Of a DNA stretch of 64,000 nt, positions 1 through 8,431 are shown in pieces. Source of the stretch: Methylobacterium aerolatum (lineage in GTDB: Bacteria > Pseudomonadota > Alphaproteobacteria > Rhizobiales > Beijerinckiaceae). Both the position numbers and the translations under genes were made by a program. The DNA is taken from the NCBI RefSeq assembly GCF_022179085.1, contig NZ_BPQE01000025.1, positions 1 through 64,000 on the forward strand, in the 5' to 3' direction. How positions within the stretch are numbered: the first letter of the stretch is position 1; every line of letters starts with the position of its first letter. The notes under the pieces were generated by a model, which saw only the letters and a program-made list of their open reading frames with translations, made no database searches and was not told where the DNA came from.

Positions 1-67
1 CGCCGGGCGCGGTCGATCCGTGTGCGCGGGGATGACGGCGACCGGGCGGGAACGCGAGAGAGTGACG

Positions 68-163
68 ATGCTGACTGCGATCCTTGGTGTAGTCCTCCTG
101 CTGTTCGCCCTCGACATGTCAGGTGTGGCCTTCGGCTGGATCACCCGGAAGATCTCCCGATAG
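68..163 (+). CDS. Small hydrophobic peptide, 31 aa
   Basis: This is a short reading frame from ATG with a purine-rich stretch (gagagagtgac) just upstream. Residues 1-15 are almost all hydrophobic (MLTAILGVVLLLFALD) and could form one membrane segment. The C-terminus is basic (RKISR), which would favour a cytoplasmic C-terminus. I recognise no family. It sits alone about 250 bases before the LOV gene. It could be a real small membrane protein or a chance frame. Confidence 0.4.
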   Translation: MLTAILGVVLLLFALDMSGVAFGWITRKISR

Positions 164-414
164 GACAGCCTCGGGCGCCGGGCCGCCCCGGCCGGGGCCC
201 CGATCCGGCCGGGTCTCCTGGCGGCGTCGGCCGCCCTGCTCCCCGCTCGCCGCGTCGCTCACGGCCCGCTCCCGGCCTCCTTGCGAGCGTGACATGCGCC
301 CCGACGATCCCCATGTGAGACCCACGGGTCGCGGCGACCCCTCTTGCGCGAACATCTTGGGCCCGCAGCCTCCGGGCGACAACGCTGCCGGGCCGAGCCG
401 GTGAAGGATCTACC
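164..414. other. Intergenic region, no supported gene
   Basis: GC-rich stretch between the small peptide frame and the LOV gene. Several open frames cross it on both strands, but they have no recognisable protein character. It presumably holds the promoter of the LOV-kinase pair. I see no convincing -35/-10 pair. Confidence 0.4.
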
Positions 415-975
415 GTGCCGACGCAGACCATCCCGGCCGAGCTCACGCAGTACTTCGAGGGCTCGCACATCGCCCTTGCCCTGGCGGAAGCCGGGGAGGA
501 CAACCCCCTGCTCCTCGTCAACGAGCCCTTCCGCCAGCTGACGGGCTACCGCGACGAGGAGGTCATCGGGCGCAACTGCCGCCTGCTCCAGCAGGACGCC
601 CCGAACGTCGAGGCGCGGGAGAAGATCCGCGCCTTCCTGGAGAGCGGGCGGCACGCGTCGGTGCGCACCCCGATCGTGAATTTCCGCAAGGACGGGCGGC
701 CCTTCGTCAATCTCCTCTACATGTCGAAGCTGAAGGCGCTGTCGGGCGAGGTGCGCTTTCTTTTCGCATCCCAATTCGACATCAGCCGCTCGCAACCTGA
801 GCTGCTTTCCGCATACGATGCCGAACTCAGCCGGACCTTGGCCCGGATGAACCCGACGCTCGCCGAGAGCGGCCTCGTGATCGAGGGCTCTCTCATGACG
901 ATTGCCAACTCCGTCGCCACCGTCGCGCAGGCGAAGCTCACCCTCGCGGATCTCGATGGACCAGGATTTCCTTGA
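415..975 (+). CDS. Short LOV-domain (PAS) photoreceptor protein
   Basis: A 186-residue protein beginning at GTG, about 7 bases after a gaagga-like site. Residues 15-130 form a LOV/PAS fold. The signature GRNCRLLQ at 52-59 contains the flavin-adduct cysteine C55, and the later NFRKDGRPFVN strand matches LOV domains. The C-terminal 55 residues look helical and could form an output or dimerisation helix; no kinase or DNA-binding domain follows. In this family blue light drives an FMN-cysteinyl adduct. Its last 20 bases overlap the start of the next gene, so the two are probably translated together, with the LOV protein as a possible light input to that kinase. The partnership is inferred from gene order. 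Confidence 0.85.
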   Translation: MPTQTIPAELTQYFEGSHIALALAEAGEDNPLLLVNEPFRQLTGYRDEEVIGRNCRLLQQDAPNVEAREKIRAFLESGRHASVRTPIVNFRKDGRPFVNLLYMSKLKALSGEVRFLFASQFDISRSQPELLSAYDAELSRTLARMNPTLAESGLVIEGSLMTIANSVATVAQAKLTLADLDGPGFP

Positions 976-3900
976 CGATGCGGGCGCCGGCTCCTCGGCG
1001 CCCCTCGATAGGGCCGGGGCGGAGGCCGCCCGTCCCTTCACCGGCCCCGTGGTGGGCATCGGCGCGTCGGCGGGAGGTCTGGAGGCGCTGCGGGAGATGC
1101 TCGCCCGGGCCCGGACGCCCACGGGGATGGCCTTCGTCATCGTCCAGCATCTCGATCCCAACCACGAGAGCATGCTAGCCCAGCTCCTCGACCGGCATAC
1201 CGGCCTGCGGGTCCAGCAATGCGAGGGCGGGGAGCGGATCGAGGGCGACACGGTCTACATCATCCCCCCCGGGCGGGGCCTCGCCATCCAGAACGGCGTC
1301 CTCGAACTGACGCAGTTCGTGCAGCCGCGCGGGCTGCGGCGCCCGATCGACGACTTCTTCCTGTCGCTCGCCGTCGATCAGCAGGCGAACGCCGCCTGCG
1401 TGATTCTCTCCGGCACCGGCGCGGACGGCACCACGGGCCTGCGGGCGGTGAAGGAGCATGGTGGCGTCTGCGTCGTGCAGCAGCCGGAGACGGCGCGCTA
1501 CGACGGGATGCCCCTCTCGGCGGTGGGCACCGGCCTCGTGGATTTCGTCCAGGCGCCGGGCGACATCGTGGACTGCCTCACGGCCTTCTACCGCCGCCGG
1601 GGGACCGACGGGGAGGAGGCCGAACTCGTCGCCGACCACATCGACGACCTCTGCCGGGTGCTCCGCACGGCGGTGGGCCACGACTTCGCGGGCTACAAGC
1701 GCACCACCCTGGTCCGCCGGGTCGAGCGGCGGATGCACGTGCTCGGCCTGGAGACCGGCCGGGCCTACCTCGCCCGCGTCCGGGCCGACAAGGTCGAGTG
1801 CGAGGCGCTGTTCCGCGACCTCCTCATCAACGTCACGCGGTTCTTCCGGGACGCCGAGCTGTTCGAGGTGCTGCGCGAGCGGGCGATCGAGCCCCTGCTG
1901 CGGACCCGCAACCCCGACGAGGACCTCCGGGTCTGGATTCCCGGCTGCTCGAGCGGCGAGGAGGCCTACAGCATCGCCATGCTGTTCGCCGACGCGGCCC
2001 GGCGCCTCGACGTGCCGCTCGCCGTCCAGATCTTCGCCACCGACATCGACGAGCGGATGCTCCAGATCGGCCGGGAGGCGACCTATCCGGCCGCCGCGCT
2101 GGCCGACATCCCGGCCCACCTGCGCGACCGCTACGTGATCCTCCACGCCGAGCGCTTCACCATGGCGCCGGAGATCCGGGACCTGATCCGCTTCTCCAGC
2201 CACAGCCTCGTCAAGGATCCGCCCTTCTCGCGGGTCGATCTCCTCTCCTGCCGCAACCTGCTGATCTATTTCGATGAGCGGTTGCAGCAATCGGTCGTGC
2301 CCCTGTTCCACTACGCGGTGCGGCCGGGGGGCTACCTGTTCCTCGGCCCCTCCGAGAGCGTCAGCCGGTTCGAGCAGCTCTTCCCGGCCATCGACCAGCA
2401 CGCACGCCTGTTCGAGCGCCCCCCGGGCTCGCCGAAGTATCCGATCGACCTGCCCGGCGGCGGCCGGCGCGGCGAGGTCCAGCGCGGTGGGCGCGACGAG
2501 CGGCGGGGCGATCCCTCCATCGCCGACGAGACCGTGGCGGTGCGCCGGGTGGTGGAGCGCTACGCCCCGCCGAGCATGGTGCTGAACGAGGATGGCGGCA
2601 TCATCAGCGCCTATGGGCGCCTGAGCCGCTACTTCGACTTCCCGGTGACCCGGGCGGGGGGCACGAGCGCCATCACCCTGGCCCGGCCGGGCCTGCGGGA
2701 CGTGCTCGGCCCGCTGCTCCGGCAGACCCGCGACGCCCGCAAGCGCGTGGCCGTGCGCGACGTGGAGGTCCGCTCGGATTACGGCGTCCAGAAGGTCGAG
2801 GTGGTCTGCGATCCCCTGCCCGACGGGGCGATGCTCCTCGTCCTGCGGGACGTCGGCGCCTTCGAGCCGACGAGCGATGCCGACCTGATCGAGATGGACA
2901 CGGGCGGCGACCACGTCGAGGCCCTGGAAGAGGAGCTGCTGCGCACCCGGTACAAGCTGCGCTCCACCGTCGAGGAACTGGAGACGACGAACGAGGAGCT
3001 GAAGAGCTCCAACGAAGAAATGATGTCGATGAACGAGGAGCTTCAATCGACGAACGAGGAGCTCTCCACCGTCAACGACGAGTTGAAGACCAAGGTCGAG
3101 CAGCTCACCATCGCCAACGCCGACCTGCGCAACTTCTTCGAATCGACCGACCTCGCCGTGGTCGTGCTGGACCGGGAGCTGCGCGTGCGCAGCTTCACCG
3201 CCGCCGCAACCTCGATCTTCCCCCTCCAGGCGGCGGACCGGGGGCGGCCGCTGGCCGACGTGTCGAGCCGCCTCGCCGGGCAGGATTACCTGCACGACGC
3301 CCGGGAGGTCTGCACGGGCAACTCGCCGATCCAGCGGCGGATCACCACCCAGGACGGCAAGCGGACCCTGTCGCTGCGGGTGCTGCCCTACCGGCTCCAG
3401 AACGGCAGCGTCGACGGCGCCACCCTCGTCCTCACCGACATCACCGAGGCGCTCGCCCTGGAGCGCCAGCTCGCGGCGGAGCGGGAGAGGCTCGAGCTCG
3501 CGGTCAAGGCGGGGGGGATCGGCGTCTGGGAATACAGCCCCGATGCCGGCACCATCGTCGTCGATTCGACCGCCGGGGCGATGTTCGGCCTCGCGCCCGA
3601 CACCCCGCACCCCACGGCGGCCCTCACGGCGAGCGTCGTCTACGAGGACCGCCTCGGCCTCGAGACCGCCCTCAGCGAGGCGGCCCACGGCCTCGACGAG
3701 TTCGAGGCCCGGATCCGGGTCCGCGCCTCCGAGCACACGCCCCGCTACATCCGCAGCTACGGGCGCCTGACCCGCAGCGGCGACCGCAAGCGGATCGTGG
3801 GCGTCTGCATCGACGTCTCGCCCGAATACGCCCTGGCCGAGACCCGCGACCTGATGTTGCGGGAGATGAACCACCGGGTGAAGAACCTCTTCGCGATCAT

Positions 3901-4426
3901 CGGCGGGATGATCTCGGCGGGCGCCCGCACGCACCGGGACATCGGCCTCTTCGCCACCGACATGCGCGACAGGATCTCCGCCCTCGGCCGCGCCCACTCC
4001 CTCGCCGACCCGGCGAACGGGCAGGGGATGAGCGACCTCGCGGACCTCACCGCCGCGACGCTGCGGCCCTACCGCGACCACGTGCCCACGGTGATCGAGG
4101 GCCCCCTCGTGGCGATCAACTGGCGGCACGTCTCGTCGCTGGCGATGATCCTGCACGAATGGGCGACGAATTCCGTGAAGTACGGCGCGCTGGGCGCCGA
4201 CCACGGCTCGCTCTCGGTGACCTGGGACCGCGGGGCGGACGGCCTCACCCTGACGTGGCAGGAGCGCGTGAGCCACACGCCCGAGGTGCGCCCCGGGCGC
4301 GGCTTCGGCACCATGCTCGTGGAGATGTCCCTGCGGCAGCTGGAGGCCACCGTCGAGCGGCATCACGATGCCACCGGCCTGACCCTGGTCCTGCGGGTTC
4401 CGAGTGCGGTCTTCACCAAGGGCTGA
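956..4426 (+). CDS. CheB-CheR-PAS-PAS HWE-family histidine kinase
   Basis: A 1156-residue multidomain signalling protein. Residues 30-205 are a CheB methylesterase domain (GASAGG with S38, H65 in VQHLDP, D157 in GTGADG). Residues about 225-490 are a CheR methyltransferase with the SAM motif WIPGCSSGEEAYS from 327. A long coiled coil (about 655-718) repeats ETTNEELKSSNEE-type heptads. Two PAS domains follow (about 722-832 and 842-953). The C-terminus is a kinase of the HWE class: phospho-acceptor box MNHRVKNLF near 970, HEWATN N-box near 1066 and WQE near 1100. There is no membrane segment, so it is probably cytoplasmic. I start at the ATG inside the LOV gene because the frame upstream of it is not protein-like. 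Likely partners are an unlinked response regulator or PhyR-type protein. Confidence 0.9.
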   Translation: MDQDFLDDAGAGSSAPLDRAGAEAARPFTGPVVGIGASAGGLEALREMLARARTPTGMAFVIVQHLDPNHESMLAQLLDRHTGLRVQQCEGGERIEGDTVYIIPPGRGLAIQNGVLELTQFVQPRGLRRPIDDFFLSLAVDQQANAACVILSGTGADGTTGLRAVKEHGGVCVVQQPETARYDGMPLSAVGTGLVDFVQAPGDIVDCLTAFYRRRGTDGEEAELVADHIDDLCRVLRTAVGHDFAGYKRTTLVRRVERRMHVLGLETGRAYLARVRADKVECEALFRDLLINVTRFFRDAELFEVLRERAIEPLLRTRNPDEDLRVWIPGCSSGEEAYSIAMLFADAARRLDVPLAVQIFATDIDERMLQIGREATYPAAALADIPAHLRDRYVILHAERFTMAPEIRDLIRFSSHSLVKDPPFSRVDLLSCRNLLIYFDERLQQSVVPLFHYAVRPGGYLFLGPSESVSRFEQLFPAIDQHARLFERPPGSPKYPIDLPGGGRRGEVQRGGRDERRGDPSIADETVAVRRVVERYAPPSMVLNEDGGIISAYGRLSRYFDFPVTRAGGTSAITLARPGLRDVLGPLLRQTRDARKRVAVRDVEVRSDYGVQKVEVVCDPLPDGAMLLVLRDVGAFEPTSDADLIEMDTGGDHVEALEEELLRTRYKLRSTVEELETTNEELKSSNEEMMSMNEELQSTNEELSTVNDELKTKVEQLTIANADLRNFFESTDLAVVVLDRELRVRSFTAAATSIFPLQAADRGRPLADVSSRLAGQDYLHDAREVCTGNSPIQRRITTQDGKRTLSLRVLPYRLQNGSVDGATLVLTDITEALALERQLAAERERLELAVKAGGIGVWEYSPDAGTIVVDSTAGAMFGLAPDTPHPTAALTASVVYEDRLGLETALSEAAHGLDEFEARIRVRASEHTPRYIRSYGRLTRSGDRKRIVGVCIDVSPEYALAETRDLMLREMNHRVKNLFAIIGGMISAGARTHRDIGLFATDMRDRISALGRAHSLADPANGQGMSDLADLTAATLRPYRDHVPTVIEGPLVAINWRHVSSLAMILHEWATNSVKYGALGADHGSLSVTWDRGADGLTLTWQERVSHTPEVRPGRGFGTMLVEMSLRQLEATVERHHDATGLTLVLRVPSAVFTKG

Positions 4427-4630
4427 GCGTCGCCCGGGCGGCGCACGAGCTCGGGCGAAATCAGCACTTCTCCACCCGGCGCTGCCGGATAATCTGACGG
4501 AAACTGCGATTTCGCCAGCGATCCGGGAGGATCGACTGCTAATGACTGCTTAGATCGCATTTCGGATCTTGACCGAAAAGATATCAAATATTCTAGCTCC
4601 GCTTTTCGAATCACGTGCGGGTTCAGGGCG
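4427..4630. other. Intergenic region with possible promoter
   Basis: The right half (4545-4610) is clearly AT-richer than its surroundings. TTGACC at 4569-4574 is a fair -35 box, and TTCTAG around 4591-4596 a weak -10 box, in front of the hydrolase gene. No terminator for the kinase gene is obvious. Confidence 0.3.
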
Positions 4631-6472
4631 ATGGAGCCGGTCGGGATCGGAGGGGCGTTCGGCTGGTTCGCGGCGGGATCGACCCGGCGCGCAGTCCTTC
4701 TCTGCGGCACCTTCGGGTTCGAGCAGCATTCGGCGCGCCGGGGGTGGCGCGACCTCGCGGAGGCCATCGCCGCCGGGGGCGCCTCGGTGCTGCGCTTCGA
4801 CTATCCGGGGGAGGGCGACTCGGAGGGTGACGTCGTCGCGCTCGGCACAGCCCTCGGGACGATCCGCCGGAGCGTGCGCTTCCTGCGCGAGGTGGCGGGG
4901 GCCGAGGAGGTCGTCCTCGTCGGCCTGCGGCTCGGCGGCACGCTCGCGGCCCTGGTCGCGGCGGAGGAGGGGGTCGAGCGCCTCGTCCTCCTCGCGCCCT
5001 TCGCCCGGGGACGGGCCTACCTGCGCGAGATGGAGATCCAGAGCCGCCTGATCGATATCGGGCCGGACGGCGCCCCCCTGCCGAAGGATCCCGGGCACCT
5101 GTCGGTCGGCGGCTTCTCCCTGGAGCCGGACTTCCGCCGCGACGTCGCCACCCTCGACCTGCGCCTTTGCGAGCAAGCCCCGGCGCCGCGGATCCTGCTC
5201 CTCGGACCCGATCCCGGCGGCCTCGCCGCCCGGTATGCGGCGCAGGGGAGCCGGGTCGAGACCGGGGACCTGCCAGGGCTTTCCGCCCTCCTCGGGGGAA
5301 CGCTCACCACCCGGATGCCGGAGCCGTCCCGGTCCCGCATCCTCGACTTCGTGGGCGGTGGGCCGCGCCCGCTGCCCGCGCCGCGGATGCGTCCGGCGCC
5401 TCCGGGCGCGGCGATCTCCGGGGAGGGGTGGAGGGAGGAGCCGGCCCTGTTCGGCGGCGGCCTCTTCGGCATCGGCTGCCGGCCGGACGGCGATGCCCGG
5501 AGGCCCGCCGTCCTGTTCGTCAACATGGGCGCCAACGACCACACCGGCTACGGACGGCAGGCGACCACCCTCGCCCGCGCCCTCGCCCGGGAGGGCGTGC
5601 CCTCCCTGCGCATGGACCTGCGCGGGATCGGCGAGAGCGCCGACCGGCCGGACGGGGAGTCTCCCTTCTACCGGCTCGACGCGGTGGAGGACGTGCGGGC
5701 GGCGGTCGATTGGCTGGCGAGGCCCCGAGGATGGGGAGAAGGCAAGGGGGAAAGCAAGGGCGCAGGCCAGGGGGCCAGCCACGGGGCCGGCCACGGGGCC
5801 GGCAAGGGGTCAGACGGGCCGGAGGCGCGGCCGGTGATCGTCTTCGGCACCTGCAACGGGGCCTATCTCGCCTTCCATGCCCTCTGCCGGGACGACCGGA
5901 TCGCGGCGGGGATCCTCGTGAACCTCTATTGCTTCGATTGGGAGCTGACCCACGGCGGCGTGGCCTATGGCGAGGACACCCTGCCGGTGCGCCATGCCTC
6001 GGCCTACGCGGCGATGGTGCTGTGGGGCTCGACGTGGCGGCGGATCCTCACCGGGGTCACCCCCGTGCGCGCCATCGCAGCCAGGCTCCTGCACCGGGGC
6101 ATCAGGAAGCTCGCGGCGTTGCCGGGCCGCTGGCGGCGGGGGACGCGATCCCTCTCCATCGCGGCGCGCGTCGCGCAGCTGCGCGCCCGCGGGGCGCGGG
6201 TCGTGCTGGCCTACAGCGCGGGCGATCTCGGCCTCATCGACCTGAAGACGCAACTCGGCTCCCGCGAACGGGCCGCGGAGCTGCTGGGCGAACCCGTGCA
6301 TGTGGTGCCGGAGTCCGACCACACCTTCACCGTGCGTCCCGCGCAGGAGCTGATCCTGGGCGAGTTGCTGCGCCTCGCGCAGGCGTGCGACGTCCCGTCG
6401 CCCGCCGCGGCGGAGACGACGCGACCGGCCCCCCCTCCGGCCCCATCGCCCGTACCCTCCCTCGCTGCCTGA
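4631..6472 (+). CDS. Tandem alpha/beta-hydrolase fold protein
   Basis: A 613-residue protein made of two alpha/beta-hydrolase-like halves. The first (about 15-230) has the usual strand order, but the nucleophile elbow reads GLRLG, with R100 where serine is expected. The second (about 275-585) has FGTCNG, putting C408 at the nucleophile position, and a late SDHTF motif with H564. A glycine/lysine/histidine-rich linker of about 25 residues (about 373-397) interrupts the second half. The overall look resembles the paired hydrolases linked to exopolysaccharide or exosortase clusters, here fused in one chain. The first half is probably non-catalytic. The substrate is unknown; nearby sugar genes make an acylated-polysaccharide role plausible but unproven. 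Confidence 0.7.
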   Translation: MEPVGIGGAFGWFAAGSTRRAVLLCGTFGFEQHSARRGWRDLAEAIAAGGASVLRFDYPGEGDSEGDVVALGTALGTIRRSVRFLREVAGAEEVVLVGLRLGGTLAALVAAEEGVERLVLLAPFARGRAYLREMEIQSRLIDIGPDGAPLPKDPGHLSVGGFSLEPDFRRDVATLDLRLCEQAPAPRILLLGPDPGGLAARYAAQGSRVETGDLPGLSALLGGTLTTRMPEPSRSRILDFVGGGPRPLPAPRMRPAPPGAAISGEGWREEPALFGGGLFGIGCRPDGDARRPAVLFVNMGANDHTGYGRQATTLARALAREGVPSLRMDLRGIGESADRPDGESPFYRLDAVEDVRAAVDWLARPRGWGEGKGESKGAGQGASHGAGHGAGKGSDGPEARPVIVFGTCNGAYLAFHALCRDDRIAAGILVNLYCFDWELTHGGVAYGEDTLPVRHASAYAAMVLWGSTWRRILTGVTPVRAIAARLLHRGIRKLAALPGRWRRGTRSLSIAARVAQLRARGARVVLAYSAGDLGLIDLKTQLGSRERAAELLGEPVHVVPESDHTFTVRPAQELILGELLRLAQACDVPSPAAAETTRPAPPPAPSPVPSLAA

Positions 6473-6587
6473 ACGCCCGGGCGGGAGCGCGTGGCCCCGG
6501 CCTCGGTGCCGCGTGCAGGGCAGCATCATTGTGCAGACGCGAGATGACAGAGTCCGGTCGCGCCCGATCCTTTCGCCAACGCCGCAG

Positions 6588-6616
6588 TTGACATTGCACG
6601 ATAATGCACAAACATT
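6588..6616 (+). promoter_or_regulatory. Candidate promoter of the 73-aa gene
   Basis: A consensus TTGACA at 6588-6593 is followed after 17 bases by AACATT, a mediocre -10 box, in a locally AT-rich stretch. It lies 38 bases before the next start codon. The overlapping TTGCAC/ATGCAC repeats could also bind a regulator. Confidence 0.35.
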
Positions 6617-6653
6617 CGGCTCAAGATCCAATGTGTTTCCTCAAGGAGCCGAA

Positions 6654-6875
6654 ATGACCAAGTTCACCCTCGGGATCATGGCTGCGGGCGACGACGAGCC
6701 GGTGCGCCGCTTCGCCTTCACCGCCGGCGACACGGCGGCCGCCCAGGTCCAGGCGAACCAGGCCTACGAGAAGTGCCGCCGCGACTACCCGGACGCCACG
6801 GAGCTGCACCTCGCGGACACGCGCGGCCAGAGTTGGAACCGCACCATCACGGGCGAGTGGACGAGCGCCCAGTAG
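6654..6875 (+). CDS. Conserved-looking small protein, 73 aa
   Basis: This soluble 73-residue protein is not one I recognise. The start is set by an AAGGAG ribosome site 5 bases before the ATG. It has the look of a beta-beta-alpha fold: MTKFTLGIMAAGDDEPVRRF, then an Ala/Gln-rich helix, then LHLADTRGQSW. There is no signal peptide or metal motif. A TTGACA promoter element lies upstream and a strong inverted repeat begins at its stop codon, so it is probably a single-gene transcript. Confidence 0.6.
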   Translation: MTKFTLGIMAAGDDEPVRRFAFTAGDTAAAQVQANQAYEKCRRDYPDATELHLADTRGQSWNRTITGEWTSAQ

Positions 6876-6919
6876 GCCCGTCCGGACCCGTGGCGGGCCC
6901 CGGACGGGCCGCCACGGGT
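6875..6919 (+). terminator. Interleaved inverted repeats after the 73-aa gene
   Basis: Two perfect inverted repeats interlock. GGCCCGTCCGG (6875-6885) pairs with 6900-6910, and ACCCGTGGC (6886-6894) pairs with 6911-6919. The arm order A-B-A'-B' means they either form a pseudoknot or exclude one another. No T-run follows, so this is not a classical intrinsic terminator, but its place right at the stop codon suggests 3'-end formation or RNA stability. Confidence 0.5.
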
Positions 6920-6985
6920 CATGATCGCAATTCAGTTGTGCACATAGACCGTTTGCAACCTTGAACCGCGGCGCCAGCGCCCGAG

Positions 6986-7216
6986 ATGCCCCCTGGCACA
7001 AGCGTGGCCATGGTGGCGAACGAGGTGGCAGGGATGGCGCAGTTGAAGGGGCCTCGGCCGAAGACCGATCTGAAGGCCGTCAGCGCGAGGGTCGGCAGCG
7101 AGTTGATCGACCGGATGGGGATCCGCACCGAGGCGGAGCGGGCCGAGATTCAGATCAGGCAGGCCCGCAAGGCGCGCCTCATGGCGCAGGCGAAGGCCCT
7201 GGCCAAGACGGAGTAG
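6986..7216 (+). CDS. Hypothetical small basic protein, 76 aa
   Basis: A 76-residue frame lying 38 bases before the hydroxyacid dehydrogenase gene. The C-terminal half is a predicted helix rich in Ala, Arg and Lys (ERAEIQIRQARKARLMAQAKALAK). A second ATG at 7010 (MVANEV) is an equally possible start; neither has a strong ribosome site. No family is recognised. The AVSARVGSELIDRMG stretch is reminiscent of short DNA-binding ribbon-helix proteins, but this is weak. Confidence 0.45.
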   Translation: MPPGTSVAMVANEVAGMAQLKGPRPKTDLKAVSARVGSELIDRMGIRTEAERAEIQIRQARKARLMAQAKALAKTE

Positions 7217-7254
7217 CGCCGGGGCGCGCCGCGTAAGGCCGAGGACCGGGCTGC

Positions 7255-8418
7255 ATGAACCCCAGCATCACCACGATCGAGGATCTCCGCCGGATCGCCC
7301 GGCGGCGGGTTCCGCGCATGTTCTACGATTACTGCGATTCCGGCTCTTGGACCGAATCGACCTACCGGGCGAACGAGTCCGACTTCGGCCGGATCCAGTT
7401 CCGGCAGCGGGTGGCCGTCGACATGACGGACCGGTCCCTGGCGACGACGATGGTCGGCCAGCCCGTGGCCATGCCCCTGGCCCTGGCGCCCACGGGCATG
7501 ACCGGGATGCAGCACGCGGACGGGGAGATCCTGGCGGCCAGGGCGGCGGAGGCGGCCGGGGTGCCCTTCACCCTGTCCACCATGAGCATCTGCAGCATCG
7601 AGGACGTGGCCGGGGCGGTGTCCAAGCCGTTCTGGTTCCAGCTGTATTTCATGCGCGACCGGTCGTTCAACGACAAGCTGATCGACCGGGCGGCGGCGGC
7701 CGGCTGCTCGGCCCTGGTGCTGACCCTGGACCTCCAGATCCTCGGCCAGCGCCACAAGGACATCCGCAACGGCCTCTCGGCGCCGCCCCGCCTGACGCCG
7801 TCCACCACCATCGATCTGCTGACGAAGCCGCGCTGGTGCTGGGGCATGATGCGGACGAAGCGGCGGACCTTCCGCAACATCGTCGGCCATGTGGAGGGCG
7901 TTCAGGACACCCGGTCCATCACCGCCTGGACCTCGCAGCAGTTCGACCCCCGACTCGACTGGGACGACGTGGCCCGCATCCGCGACCGCTGGAAGGGTCC
8001 GCTGATCCTGAAGGGCATCCTCGACGTCGAGGACGCGGTCAGGGCCGTCGGCACCGGCGCCGAGGCGCTCATCGTCTCGAACCACGGCGGGCGTCAGCTC
8101 GACGGCGCCCCGTCCTCCATCGCGGTGCTGCCCGAGATCGCCGACGCGGTCGGCAGCCGGATCGAGGTGCTGATGGACGGAGGTGTCCGCTCGGGCCAGG
8201 ACGTGCTCAAGGCCGTGGCGCTCGGCGCCAAGGGTGTCTTCATCGGCCGCCCGTTCCTCTACGGGCTCGGGGCCGGGGGCGAGGCCGGCGTCACCCGCTG
8301 CCTCGACATCATCCGCAAGGAACTCGACATGACGATGGCCCTGTGCGGCCACCGCAACATCCTCGACATCGACCGCACGATCCTGCGCCGGAGCGACAAC
8401 GCCGCAACCGCGCTCTGA
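7255..8418 (+). CDS. lldD: FMN-dependent alpha-hydroxyacid (L-lactate) dehydrogenase
   Basis: This 387-residue enzyme spans the full length of the FMN alpha-hydroxyacid oxidase/dehydrogenase family, which oxidises L-lactate or similar 2-hydroxyacids to 2-oxoacids. The N-terminal MFYDYCDSGSWTE, the FMN-binding LALAPTGMTGM, the catalytic SNHGGRQLDG (H277) and the phosphate-binding DGGVRSGQDVLKA and GAKGVFIGRPFLYG are all present. It would be cytoplasmic or membrane-associated and pass electrons to a quinone or cytochrome. The exact substrate cannot be read from sequence; glycolate or mandelate are alternatives. It may be co-transcribed with the small gene just upstream. Confidence 0.85.
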   Translation: MNPSITTIEDLRRIARRRVPRMFYDYCDSGSWTESTYRANESDFGRIQFRQRVAVDMTDRSLATTMVGQPVAMPLALAPTGMTGMQHADGEILAARAAEAAGVPFTLSTMSICSIEDVAGAVSKPFWFQLYFMRDRSFNDKLIDRAAAAGCSALVLTLDLQILGQRHKDIRNGLSAPPRLTPSTTIDLLTKPRWCWGMMRTKRRTFRNIVGHVEGVQDTRSITAWTSQQFDPRLDWDDVARIRDRWKGPLILKGILDVEDAVRAVGTGAEALIVSNHGGRQLDGAPSSIAVLPEIADAVGSRIEVLMDGGVRSGQDVLKAVALGAKGVFIGRPFLYGLGAGGEAGVTRCLDIIRKELDMTMALCGHRNILDIDRTILRRSDNAATAL

Positions 8419-8431
8419 CGGCCGTCGCGCC

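Noticed and set aside
1175-4366. A 1060-codon leftward open frame opposite the CheB-CheR kinase
   Set aside because: Antisense shadow; the rightward frame has complete catalytic motifs.
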